From: an uncultured Lutibacter sp.
Lineage (GTDB): Bacteria > Bacteroidota > Bacteroidia > Flavobacteriales > Flavobacteriaceae
Assembly: GCF_947495725.1 (NCBI RefSeq)
Contig: NZ_CANLZZ010000002.1
Span: 682,001-746,000, forward strand
DNA length: 64,000 nt
Direction: 5' to 3'
The translations under genes were made by a program, and so were the position numbers. The notes below the pieces were generated by a model, which saw only the letters and a list, made by a program, of their open reading frames with translations, was not told the DNA's origin and made no database searches. Each line of letters starts with the position of its first letter. Positions within the stretch are counted from its first letter, which is position 1. This document shows positions 29,085 to 38,194 of this stretch, one piece after another.

Positions 29085-29255
29085 TGAGTTGTGAGTTATG
29101 AGTTATGAGTTTTGAGTTATGAGTTTTGAGGGATGAGTTTGAGGTTTGAGGTTTGAGGGATGAGTTATGAGGGATGAGGTTTGAGTTATGAGGTTTGAGG
29201 TTTGAGGGATGAGTTTGAGTTTTGAGGGATGAGTTATGAGGGATGAGTTTGAGTT
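29085..29255. repeat. GAGTTATGAG/GAGGTTTGAG low-complexity tract
   Basis: About 170 bp made of short units (GAGTTATGAG, GAGTTTTGAG, GAGGTTTGAG, GGGATGAG), strongly strand-biased for G and T. Their shuffled order suggests slippage expansion. It holds no stable reading frame. Confidence 0.8.
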
Positions 29256-29291
29256 GTTTTAAAGTTGTGAAAAAGAAAAAATTGTTTAAAA

Positions 29292-29639
29292 ATGAAAAGT
29301 CATAAAGATTTAATCGTTTGGAAGAAGTCCATGGATTTGGTTCAAATAACTTATGAATTTAGTACTAATTATCCTGATAGTGAAAAGTTTGGATTGATTT
29401 CTCAAATGAGAAGAGCTGCCGTATCGGTACCTTCAAATATTGCTGAAGGTGCAGCAAGAAATTCGACAAAAGAATATATACGTTTTTTGTACATTGCCCT
29501 TGGTTCCCTATCTGAATTAGAAACTCAAATATTAATCTCAACCAGATTAGGGTATTTGAATAATTTTAATGATGAAATTATTGTTGAAATAAGAAAAATG
29601 TTACTTTCGTTAATAAAAAAACTAAGGGAATTTATTTAA
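29292..29639 (+). CDS. Four-helix bundle protein (23S rRNA-intervening-sequence type)
   Basis: A 115-residue all-helical protein of the family first found in 23S rRNA intervening sequences. Typical motifs are DLIVWKKSMDLV near the start, MRRAAVSVPSNIAEG in the middle and the helical LYIALGSLSELETQI. Members form small pentameric bundles with no settled function and are common as lone genes in Bacteroidota. It lies between the ugd gene and an oxidoreductase gene, flanked by low-complexity DNA, which fits insertion into the locus. Confidence 0.88.
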   Translation: MKSHKDLIVWKKSMDLVQITYEFSTNYPDSEKFGLISQMRRAAVSVPSNIAEGAARNSTKEYIRFLYIALGSLSELETQILISTRLGYLNNFNDEIIVEIRKMLLSLIKKLREFI

Positions 29640-29695
29640 CTCAATATGGGATTCTAGAATATGGTAACTTTTAACTCAAACCTGATAACTGATAA

Positions 29696-30673
<978 letters not shown>

Positions 30674-30758
30674 CTAGTAGTTTTAGAGTTTCATTTTTCA
30701 CGACATGGTGGACCAGCAACTATAATCTTATGTTTATGATATTTGGAGTACTGTTAAG

Positions 30759-30823
30759 TGAGACTCTGAAACAGGTTCAGAGTGACTTAATTGTTCCAAC
30801 CGTCATACTGAGCTTGTCGAAGT
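30759..30823. repeat. Two hairpin repeat modules left of the GIY-YIG gene
   Basis: A palindrome ACTCTGAAACAGGTTCAGAGT followed by GAC, then CGTCATACTGAGCTTGTCGAAGTA. They are the same families as the large array but in the opposite orientation. Confidence 0.75.
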
Positions 30824-30854
30824 ATGGTTCAGCATATCATGTTATATTAAGGAG

Positions 30855-31139
30855 TCAAATTTTAAAATATAAATCTATTAGCTGAGGGTTAAATTCTTTA
30901 ATAAGATTCCATTTCCAATCTGAATGCCAATTTTTCAACTGTTTCTCTCTTTTAATTGCCAAGCTGATATCAGTGAACTTTTCAAAATAAATCAATTCAT
31001 TGCAATTATATTTTTTAGAGAAATAAGAGCCGTTTCCATTTTTATGTTCTTCAATTCTCCTTTTAAGATTTGAGGTTATACCTATATATAAAACAGTTCG
31101 GTTTTTATTTGAAGTGATATAAATGAAGCTTTCTTTCAT
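30855..31139 (-). CDS. Small GIY-YIG nuclease-domain protein
   Basis: A 94-residue single-domain protein: YITSNKNRTVLYIGITSNLKRRIEEH gives the GIY-YIG-type strand pair (reading Y-I-T/Y-I-G) with the conserved Arg, and the KEFNPQ end is typical of the YhbQ/UPF0213-like group. Such stand-alone domains are common in Bacteroidota; their role is unsettled (DNA repair or structure-specific cutting). It is bracketed by hairpin repeats on both sides, in a non-coding island between polysaccharide genes. Confidence 0.9.
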   Translation of the reverse strand: MKESFIYITSNKNRTVLYIGITSNLKRRIEEHKNGNGSYFSKKYNCNELIYFEKFTDISLAIKREKQLKNWHSDWKWNLIKEFNPQLIDLYFKI

Positions 31140-31187
31140 AACTTCTCGAAGATACAGTATTTAACCTAAATATTTAGACTCCTAATC

Positions 31188-31420
31188 CGTCATGCTGAAT
31201 TTATTTCAGCATCTTTTGAAATTGAGTCTGGAACATAATGCTTAGTACTATATCATGAGATCCCGAACTAAATTCGGGATGACGTATATGTTCCAACCGT
31301 CATGCTGAATTTATTTCAGCATCTTTCGATTAATAGTTAGTAACAATATGCTTAGTGCTATATCATGAGATCCCGAACCAAGTTCGGGATGACGGGAGGT
31401 TTTTGAGTTCGGGATGACGA
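31188..31420. repeat. Two composite hairpin repeats right of the GIY-YIG gene
   Basis: Two complete ~100-bp units in reverse orientation to the large array, each with a GCTGAA..TTCAGC hairpin, a variable spacer, the conserved TATATCATGAGAT stretch and a CCCGAA..TTCGGG hairpin ending in ATGACG. A further half module ends at 31420. Confidence 0.88.
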
Positions 31421-31472
31421 GCGCTTTTTGGGTTTGGGATGATGGTGGTTTTCTGGATAAGGCTCTTTTTCT

Positions 31473-31556
31473 CAATAGTTGTACAACAAATTTCAATAGT
31501 TGCACAACTTTTAAAATTAGTTGTACACCTTTTAATATTTCTTGTGTACCTTTTTT
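31473..31556. repeat. Four degenerate 21-bp repeats
   Basis: Units start at 31473, 31494, 31515 and 31536, an exact 21-bp period. The first holds the perfect palindrome GTTGTACAAC; the others hold close variants. They lie just past the terminator of the HU-like gene. The 21-bp spacing equals about two helical turns, or seven codons if translated. Confidence 0.65.
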
Positions 31557-31568
31557 TAATAATCAAAC

Positions 31569-31601
31569 AAAAAAAGAGGCGCCCATTTAGACACCTCTTT
31601 A
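31569..31601 (-). terminator. Terminator of the HU-like gene
   Basis: On the minus strand, AAAGAGGTGTC pairs with GGCGCCTCTTT (two G-T pairs) around a 6-nt loop, followed by a run of T. It lies 26 bp past the stop codon. Confidence 0.8.
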
Positions 31602-31626
31602 TAAAATTAAAAATTAATTGTTACTA

Positions 31627-32007
31627 CTAAGAAACCATTTGAAAATCAATATTTGAAATTTGTTTGGTAAACTCTTTTGCAGGTCTAAATCGCACATTTA
31701 AACCTTTTATTTTAGAAACATGAAATTCTTCTTTTGTAATAGCAGGTTCACTAGAAATAGTACTTCTAAAAGTTCCAAAATCACCTAATTTAATAATTTT
31801 ACCATTTGCAATTTCATCAGGTATTATTTGCAATAAACCTTCTAAAACGGCCATAGCATCCATACTACTAACAGTACTTTCTCTGCTAATTCTACGAGCA
31901 AAATCACGTAATGTTAATGTTTCTTGTTTTTGTTTTACAGGTAAAAAAGTTTTTGGAGCCGTAACATCTCTTGGATCAACTTGCTCTTTTAATTTATAAT
32001 TTATCAT
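31627..32007 (-). CDS. HU family DNA-binding protein (HU-related group)
   Basis: A 126-residue HU/IHF-like protein. An N-terminal extension (about 1-30) precedes the histone-like fold. The core GKIIKLGDFGTFRSTISSE (about 69-87) is the typical HU hairpin, and GLNVRFRPAKEF matches the second DNA-contacting part. It is of the larger Bacteroidota HU-related type rather than canonical 90-residue HU. Such genes are often found next to capsule clusters in Bacteroidota. It stands alone on the minus strand with its own terminator. Confidence 0.88.
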   Translation of the reverse strand: MINYKLKEQVDPRDVTAPKTFLPVKQKQETLTLRDFARRISRESTVSSMDAMAVLEGLLQIIPDEIANGKIIKLGDFGTFRSTISSEPAITKEEFHVSKIKGLNVRFRPAKEFTKQISNIDFQMVS

Positions 32008-32253
32008 ATATAATAAATTTATACTGTATAACTTTTGTAGAGGCAGTTATACTGACACCTCCTAATTATGTACGTTTTCTTAAGCACACCTTCTGCTTGA
32101 AGTGAATTCATTACGTTTTTAATGGTATTCAATTGTATGGTATTATACAATGTGTGGTTTCATATTAGAACATAAGCTTACTTGCTAATAAACAGTATAT
32201 TATACCATTTATTGATTTTTGTTAAAAAATTAGGTAAGCTAAAAGAAGTGTAT

Positions 32254-32261
32254 TAAATTTG
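32254..32261 (+). promoter_or_regulatory. Possible -7 box before a candidate small RNA
   Basis: TAAATTTG fits TAnnTTTG and lies shortly before two hairpins and a terminator. No -33 TTG was found at usual spacing. Confidence 0.35.
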
Positions 32262-32267
32262 TAGTAT

Positions 32268-32341
32268 TGAAAAAACAAATAATGCTTCTTTTAGCATTAC
32301 CAAAACACAAAGTTCTAAAGTTGCTGCTTTAGGACTTTTTT
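32268..32341 (+). ncRNA. Candidate small RNA with intrinsic terminator
   Basis: In a 1.24-kb gene-free gap, a -7-like box is followed by hairpin 1 (AATGCT..AGCATT, 32281-32298) and hairpin 2 (AAAGTTCTAAAG..CTTTAGGACTTT, 32309-32338, one G-T pair), then T6. No reading frame is present. Together this looks like a short transcript of about 75 nt. The upstream part of the gap (32008-32250) shows nothing else clear. After 32341 there is only a weak hairpin (TAGCAC..GTGCTA). Confidence 0.4.
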
Positions 32342-32579
32342 GGTTCTATAGCACGTTTTATTATTCTGTGCTATTAAGGAAATAGGCTAGCTACTATTCC
32401 CGAGGTCAACTCATTACAACCTTATTGCTGTAATTCTACGATGCTAAATTAAGAAGAATTATATAATTATATGACTTATAATGAAAGTTAGTTATCTACA
32501 TTTTATTGTTGAAAAGTGCATAAATAAATCCACCAAAGTAGGACAATTTTTTAATTAAAATTTTGGATGGAAAATAGCA

Positions 32580-33060
32580 GGTATGGTTCTATGTCATGAG
32601 ATCCTGAATCAATACTTCGGCTACGCTCAGCAGAGCATTCGGGATGACGTGCGTCTTCCAACCGTCATGCTGAATTTAGTTCAGCATCTTTTGAATTGGA
32701 GTTTTATTTCATGAGATCCTGAATCAAGTTCAGGATGACGGAAGGTTTTGGAGTTCTGCGTCATGAGATCCCGAAATCGAAGATTCAGCGGAGCTAAACG
32801 AGTTCGGGATGATGTTTCTTCTTTTTCGTCATGCTGAATTTATTTCAGCATCTTTCGATTAAGAGTTAGGAACCTAATGCATAGTTCTATATCATGAGAT
32901 CCCGAATCAATACTTCGGCTACGCTCAGCAGAGCATTTGGGATGACGTTGCTGTTCACATTCGTCATGCTGAATTTATTTCAGCATCTCATCAAAATGAG
33001 TTTCAAGGGCAATATGTATTTAGTATCATGAGACCTTGAAAAAAATTCTGGGTGATGGTT
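32580..33060. repeat. Cluster of BIME-like repeats, including loop-extended forms
   Basis: Several composite units. Two have a CCTGAA/CCCGAA stem whose loop is extended by about 30 bases (AATACTTCGGCTACGCTCAGCAGAGCA type), and one has the AATCGAAGATTCAGCGGAGCTAAACG insert. Each still ends in a pairing arm and ATGACG-like end. The unit near 33040 is decayed. Confidence 0.85.
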
Positions 33061-33189
33061 ATAGACTCATTTTATTGTATCATGTAATATTAAGAAAAAC
33101 AGATCGTTATGTTCTTGGTGTTTAAATATTATCTAAAATAATCACGTTGAATTATTTACAAATTAAAAGACTTAAATGAAAAGAAGACT

Positions 33190-33197
33190 TATATTTG
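33190..33197 (+). promoter_or_regulatory. Likely -7 box of the main capsule operon
   Basis: TATATTTG, 51 bp before the epimerase start at 33249; a matching -33 TTG at 19-23 bp was not found. It lies just after the repeat cluster, at the head of a run of tightly packed genes. Confidence 0.5.
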
Positions 33198-33248
33198 CGT
33201 AAAAAAAATTGCAAACGAATAGACGTTCTGTCTCACTTAATTTAAAGA

Positions 33249-34256
33249 ATGAAAAACAATTATATTAAAAATCATAAAATCCTTGTAACAGGTGGAGCAG
33301 GTTTTATAGGTTCTAACTTGTGTGAAGCATTGTTGGCATTAGACAATACAGTAGTTTGTTTAGATAATTTTGCAACTGGTAAATCTGAAAATATTCAACA
33401 TCTACTTAGTAATTCAAATTTTAAATTGGTAGTTGGTGATATTAGAAATATTGATGATTGCCATAAAGCTTGTAATGGTGTTGATTTTGTGTTGCACGAA
33501 GCGGCTTTAGGTTCGGTACCTCGCTCAATTGAAGATCCTATAACCACCAACGATGTAAATGTTTCAGGGTTTTTAAATATGTTAACAGCTGCCCGTGATG
33601 CAAAAGTTAAACGCTTTGTGTATGCGGCGAGTTCTTCTACCTATGGCGATTCCAAAGGACTGCCTAAAAAAGAAGAAATTATAGGAAAACCATTATCTCC
33701 TTATGCAATTACCAAGTATGTAAATGAATTATATGCAGATATTTTTCATACCACTTACGGATTAGATACAATAGGATTGCGTTATTTTAATGTGTTTGGA
33801 AGAAAACAGGATCCCAATGGAGCCTATGCAGCTGTAATTCCGAAGTTTGTAATGCAATTTATGAATCACGAATCTCCCAAAATAAATGGTGATGGTGAAT
33901 ATTCAAGAGATTTCACCTATATAGATAATGTGGTTCAAATGAATTTGTTAGCTATAAGTACAGAGAATTCCAATGCATTAAACCAAGTGTATAATGTTGC
34001 TTTTGGGGAAAGAACCACCTTAAATCAATTGGTGTTAGCTTTACAAAATGAGTTGGCTAAATTTGATTCCAAGATTGCTGATGTTGCAATTGAATATGGA
34101 CCTAATAGAGTAGGAGATATACCACATTCATTGGCTTCTATAGAAAAAGCAAAAAGCTTGTTAGGGTATACTCCCCATTATTGCATCGAAAAAGGGTTGG
34201 AAGAAGCGGTTGCTTGGTATTGGGAACATTTGAGAGTAATCAAAGCTAATCAATAA
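33249..34256 (+). CDS. NAD-dependent UDP-GlcNAc C4-epimerase (WbpP/TviC-like)
   Basis: A 335-residue extended SDR enzyme with GGAGFIGSN (14-22), AASSSTYGD carrying the catalytic Ser, Y-x3-K in PYAITKYVNE and LRYFNVFGRKQDPNGAYAAVIP, a stretch close to WbpP/TviC/Gne-type UDP-N-acetylhexosamine epimerases. With the dehydrogenase at 25412 this would allow UDP-GalNAc uronate, as in Vi antigen synthesis. It opens the main assembly operon that continues to 46894. Confidence 0.9.
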   Translation: MKNNYIKNHKILVTGGAGFIGSNLCEALLALDNTVVCLDNFATGKSENIQHLLSNSNFKLVVGDIRNIDDCHKACNGVDFVLHEAALGSVPRSIEDPITTNDVNVSGFLNMLTAARDAKVKRFVYAASSSTYGDSKGLPKKEEIIGKPLSPYAITKYVNELYADIFHTTYGLDTIGLRYFNVFGRKQDPNGAYAAVIPKFVMQFMNHESPKINGDGEYSRDFTYIDNVVQMNLLAISTENSNALNQVYNVAFGERTTLNQLVLALQNELAKFDSKIADVAIEYGPNRVGDIPHSLASIEKAKSLLGYTPHYCIEKGLEEAVAWYWEHLRVIKANQ

Positions 34257-34324
34257 TAGAAATTTAGTTTGAGTAGTTTTTAGATAAAAAATATGCTAAT
34301 TTAATAATCAAAAAACCATTTATT

Positions 34325-35842
34325 TTGAGTCAGCTTAAAAAAGGAGCAATACTTTCATATATAACTATTTTTCTAACCAATATTGTTGGCTTGGTTTTAA
34401 CACCTTTTATAATAAAGAGTTTGGGAGATGCTGAATATGGGCTATATACATTAATTGGTGCATTTGTAGGGTATATCAGTGTGTTAGATTTTGGACTAAA
34501 CAATACCATTGTTCGATTTGTAGCAAAATATCGTGCTGAAAAAGATAAAAAGGGAGAAGAAAATTTTTTGGCAATTACTATGTTAATATATGCTGCAATA
34601 TCAATTGTAATAGCAATTATAGGAATTGTACTTTATTTTAATTTAGATACCGTTTTTTCTACCTCTTTAACCACAGGTGAACTAGCCAAGGCAAAGGTGA
34701 TGTTTATGATTCTAATATTTAACTTAGCAATAACCTTACCTGGAGGTGCTTTTACGGCTATTTGTTCTGGTTACGAACATTTTGTTTTCCCAAGAACTAT
34801 TAATATTGTGCGTTACATTGTTCGTTCTTTTATGGTAGTAGGTTTGTTATTGGCTGGAGGTGATGCTATTGGTTTAGTTTTGTTAGATACAATTATGAAT
34901 TTATTAGTTATTGCATTTAATGGCTATTATGTTTTAAAAAAATTAAATGTAACGTTTAAATTATATGAGTTTAAAACACCGTTGGTAAAAGAAATATTTT
35001 CATATTCAGTTTGGGTTTTTGTTTTTGCTTTAGTTGGTCAATTTCAATGGAAGGCCGGTCAAATTATACTAGGTACTTTAACCAATACTACCATAGTTGC
35101 AATATATACTGTAGGAATAATGTTAGGAACCTATTATGGCGCTTTTTCAACGGCTATATCTGGAGTGTTTCTACCACGGGCCACAAAAATGACAGTTGAA
35201 AAGGCAACAGGAATTGAATTGACATTAGTGATGGTTAAAATTGGGAGAATTTCGTTAATGGTGTTATTGATGATATTGGGAGGTTTTATTTTATTTGGAA
35301 AACAATTTATACTTTTATGGGTAGGTGTTAATTATATAGAAGCTTGGTTTGTTGCTTTGACTATTATGATCGCTTATACAATTCCACTTCTTCAAGCTTT
35401 TGCAAATTTAATTTTGGAGGCAAAATCTTTATTTAGATTTAAAGCGATAATTTATATAGTTTTTATAAGTTTAGGGACTTTGTTTGGCGCATTTTTAATA
35501 TCGAGTAAAGGTATAAAGGGAATGGTTGTTGGAACGGCTACTGGTTGGATGATTAGTATTGTTATTATGAATTTTTATTATTGGAAAATTCTTAAATTAG
35601 AAATGTTGGTTTTCTTTAAAAATGTAGCAGCAAGAATATTACCTTCATTTTTAGTAGTTTTGATTTTGGGATATTTTATAAACATGCTTCCAGGGTCAAA
35701 TTGGTTAAATCTAGGGGTTAAAATAATTTTTTTTATGATAGCTTATGGGTTAGTTATTTATTTCTTTGGAGTGAATAATAGTGAGAAAGAAATGATTAGA
35801 AATATTATTCCAGTTTTAAATAATAATAATGTTAAAGATTGA
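34325..35842 (+). CDS. Wzx-type polysaccharide flippase
   Basis: A 505-residue MATE-like membrane protein (oligosaccharide flippase family) with about 12-14 hydrophobic segments. The N-terminal GAILSYITIFLTNIVGLVLTPFIIKSLGDAEYGLYTLI stretch is typical. It flips undecaprenyl-linked repeat units across the inner membrane. The start is a TTG at 34325; the sequence MSQLKKG then aligns with family N termini. It overlaps the next gene by 14 bp. Confidence 0.92.
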   Translation: MSQLKKGAILSYITIFLTNIVGLVLTPFIIKSLGDAEYGLYTLIGAFVGYISVLDFGLNNTIVRFVAKYRAEKDKKGEENFLAITMLIYAAISIVIAIIGIVLYFNLDTVFSTSLTTGELAKAKVMFMILIFNLAITLPGGAFTAICSGYEHFVFPRTINIVRYIVRSFMVVGLLLAGGDAIGLVLLDTIMNLLVIAFNGYYVLKKLNVTFKLYEFKTPLVKEIFSYSVWVFVFALVGQFQWKAGQIILGTLTNTTIVAIYTVGIMLGTYYGAFSTAISGVFLPRATKMTVEKATGIELTLVMVKIGRISLMVLLMILGGFILFGKQFILLWVGVNYIEAWFVALTIMIAYTIPLLQAFANLILEAKSLFRFKAIIYIVFISLGTLFGAFLISSKGIKGMVVGTATGWMISIVIMNFYYWKILKLEMLVFFKNVAARILPSFLVVLILGYFINMLPGSNWLNLGVKIIFFMIAYGLVIYFFGVNNSEKEMIRNIIPVLNNNNVKD

Positions 35843-37109
35843 TAAAGTAAAATATAGTGATTCAGGAAAGAAAATCAACTATTTGTATAGATATAGTAAA
35901 GGGATTTCAAAATATTTTAATTCAAAAGAATCATTTTATTGTCATTATGATATTGATGTTTCTGAAATTTCTGAGAGTATAGCTATAATTCCTTTTTTAG
36001 CAAATATAGCTCCAATAGCTTGGTTTGCGGGTTTTTCTATTGAATTAAATGAGGTGGATAAAGATTTTATTGAAGCATTAGAAATTATTAAAAATGAATT
36101 TAGTAATGATTACCCTAACATAGATTTTAGTTGTAGTAAAATACAAGCTAAAAAGTTGGTTAAAAACAATTATGTTGCAACAGAATCAGCCATGCTATTT
36201 AGTGGAGGGGTAGATGCGTACGCGACTTATTTTAGGCATTATAAAGAAAATCCAGATTTAATTACTGTTCACGGTGCAGATGTAGAGATAGAAGATGTAA
36301 AACAATGGAATAGAGTAGTTCAGCTTAATGAAAATGAGGAGCTTTTAAAGAAAAATATAAAGCATTATATTAAATCCAATTTAAGAGATTTTTATTCACA
36401 TAAAGTGGATTTATTATTGCCAGATTTAGGATGGTGGGGGAAAGTACAACATGGGTTAGCATTAAATGGGTTAATAGCACCAATTTCTGTGGTAAACAAT
36501 TATAAAATAAATTATATTGCCTCTTCTTATACTGATAATATTGATATTTCTTGGGGGTCTACGCCATCTTTAGATAATAGTATTAAGTGGGGGTGTACCA
36601 ATATTAATCATGATGGATATGATTTAAAACGGCAGTCTAAAATTGACTTAATTGTAAAATCTACTCGAGAACTAGATAAGTATATTAATCTTAGAGTTTG
36701 TTATTCAATATTAAATAGAAGTGTAAATTGTTCAAAATGTGAAAAATGTTATAGAACTATAATTGCAATCATTTTGAATAATGATGATCCAAATAAGTAT
36801 GGTTTTGATATTAATCAAAATGTTTATGATGATATTTTATTAGGGTTTAGTGCAGGTTTTTCATCTAAAGGAGTTCAATATTTTTGGTGGGAAATACATG
36901 AGAAAATAATACAAGTAAAGAAGTTTTTTGTGTTTAAAGATGAAGAAGTTGAATATAATAAAATATTAGAACTCCAATATTTAATTAATAAGAATCTTAA
37001 AAATGGATTAAAGAAGAAATCAAAAATTAGGATGTTAAAGTTTAAAATTCAAAATACATTTCCTAATTTATTTAAATTATATTTAAAAATAAGACAAAGA
37101 AATTTATGA
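35829..37109 (+). CDS. PP-loop protein with a QueC-like four-cysteine site, function unknown
   Basis: A 426-residue soluble protein of no named family I recognise. Residues about 122-130 read LFSGGVDAY, a PP-loop (SGGxDx) for ATP pyrophosphatase chemistry. Four cysteines (Cys291, 301, 304, 307) are spaced C-x9-C-x2-C-x2-C, much like the zinc site of QueC-type enzymes. The C-terminal 60 residues are Lys-rich and helical. It overlaps the flippase gene and its stop overlaps the pyruvyltransferase gene, so all three are co-translated. An ATP-dependent amidation or nitrile/amide-forming step on a sugar or its precursor is a guess; it could also be a tRNA-modifying relative. Confidence 0.75.
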   Translation: MLKIDKVKYSDSGKKINYLYRYSKGISKYFNSKESFYCHYDIDVSEISESIAIIPFLANIAPIAWFAGFSIELNEVDKDFIEALEIIKNEFSNDYPNIDFSCSKIQAKKLVKNNYVATESAMLFSGGVDAYATYFRHYKENPDLITVHGADVEIEDVKQWNRVVQLNENEELLKKNIKHYIKSNLRDFYSHKVDLLLPDLGWWGKVQHGLALNGLIAPISVVNNYKINYIASSYTDNIDISWGSTPSLDNSIKWGCTNINHDGYDLKRQSKIDLIVKSTRELDKYINLRVCYSILNRSVNCSKCEKCYRTIIAIILNNDDPNKYGFDINQNVYDDILLGFSAGFSSKGVQYFWWEIHEKIIQVKKFFVFKDEEVEYNKILELQYLINKNLKNGLKKKSKIRMLKFKIQNTFPNLFKLYLKIRQRNL

Positions 37110-38080
37110 TTTATGGATTATTAAAATACGAAGAAAATAAAAAATTCTTTAATGTAGGGGATAATATTCAAAGTTTGGCAGCTAAGCAATTTATACCAAA
37201 AGTTGATAAATATCTAAGTAGAGAAAAATTAGCAAATTATAAGGGCGATAAAATTAAGCTAATTATGAATGGTTGGTTTACACATAATATTCATGATTGG
37301 ATACCTTCAGATGACATCATCCCTTTGTTTGTTTCTTTTCACATGAACAATACTGCAGCACCACATATGTTAACGAAAGAAGGTGTTAACTATTTGAAAA
37401 AACATGAACCTATTGGGTGTAGAGATCAATTCACTGTTGAAATACTACAAGAAAAAGGTATTGAAGCTTATTTTACTGGTTGTTTAACCTTAACTTTAAA
37501 TTCATATAAGGTAGAAGACATTGAAAGGACGGATGATATTTATATTGTTGACCCATTGTATGGATATACAACTTATAAAAAAGTCACATATGATTATAAA
37601 AGATTTTTAAGGAGTATTCAAAGAAGAACTATATTTGATATTGGCAAGAGAAAGAAACATTTAAAAAAAATTCTTGATGCGAATCTAATTAAACAAGCAA
37701 TTTACATTGAGCAAGAGCCATCTTCTGGTCAATATACAACTGAAGAAAAATTTGAAATGGCAGAAGAATTACTAAATAAATATGCCAGGGCTAAATTAGT
37801 AATTACATCCAGAATTCATTGTGCTTTACCTTGTTTAGCACTGGGAACTCCTGTAATTTTTATTAACGGATTTGATAATTTTGTGGATTCGTGTAGATTT
37901 GAAGGTATTTTAGATTTGTTTAATAGAATAGATATTTATGGTAAAACGGGAGAATGGAAAGCTAATTTTAAATTGAAAGGAAAAATTGATGAGAATACGA
38001 TTGTTAAAAATTTAGAAAAACATCATTTATTAGCAGAATTATTAAAAAACAAGTGTAATAATTTTGTTTTAGAAACTTAA
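37106..38080 (+). CDS. Polysaccharide pyruvyl transferase family protein
   Basis: A 324-residue protein with the family's GT-B-like architecture: DNIQSLAAKQFIP near the N terminus, GCRDQFTVEILQEKGI (about 112-127) and TSRIHCALPCLALGTPVIFI (about 234-253), the conserved R-x-H and GTP motifs. Family members transfer pyruvate from PEP to a sugar to form a ketal; some members act on other donors. It overlaps the PP-loop gene by 4 bp. Confidence 0.87.
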   Translation: MIYGLLKYEENKKFFNVGDNIQSLAAKQFIPKVDKYLSREKLANYKGDKIKLIMNGWFTHNIHDWIPSDDIIPLFVSFHMNNTAAPHMLTKEGVNYLKKHEPIGCRDQFTVEILQEKGIEAYFTGCLTLTLNSYKVEDIERTDDIYIVDPLYGYTTYKKVTYDYKRFLRSIQRRTIFDIGKRKKHLKKILDANLIKQAIYIEQEPSSGQYTTEEKFEMAEELLNKYARAKLVITSRIHCALPCLALGTPVIFINGFDNFVDSCRFEGILDLFNRIDIYGKTGEWKANFKLKGKIDENTIVKNLEKHHLLAELLKNKCNNFVLET

Positions 38081-38194
38081 TAAAACTATTAAATATTATA
38101 AAATAATAAATGGTTTTGGGTGTTTATTTTCATTTAAGACTTGCTATTTGACTTATTTATATTCATACTCTACAACTCAAAAATTAAAATAATT

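Noticed and set aside
31311-31566. Two overlapping minus-strand frames (64 and 67 codons) beside the HU-like gene
   Set aside because: They are translations of hairpin repeats and the 21-bp tract; no start context or homology-like features.
38141-38194. TTG start for UDP-GlcNAc 2-epimerase
   Set aside because: It would add 18 hydrophobic residues not expected in this cytoplasmic enzyme; ATG 38195 fits the family.
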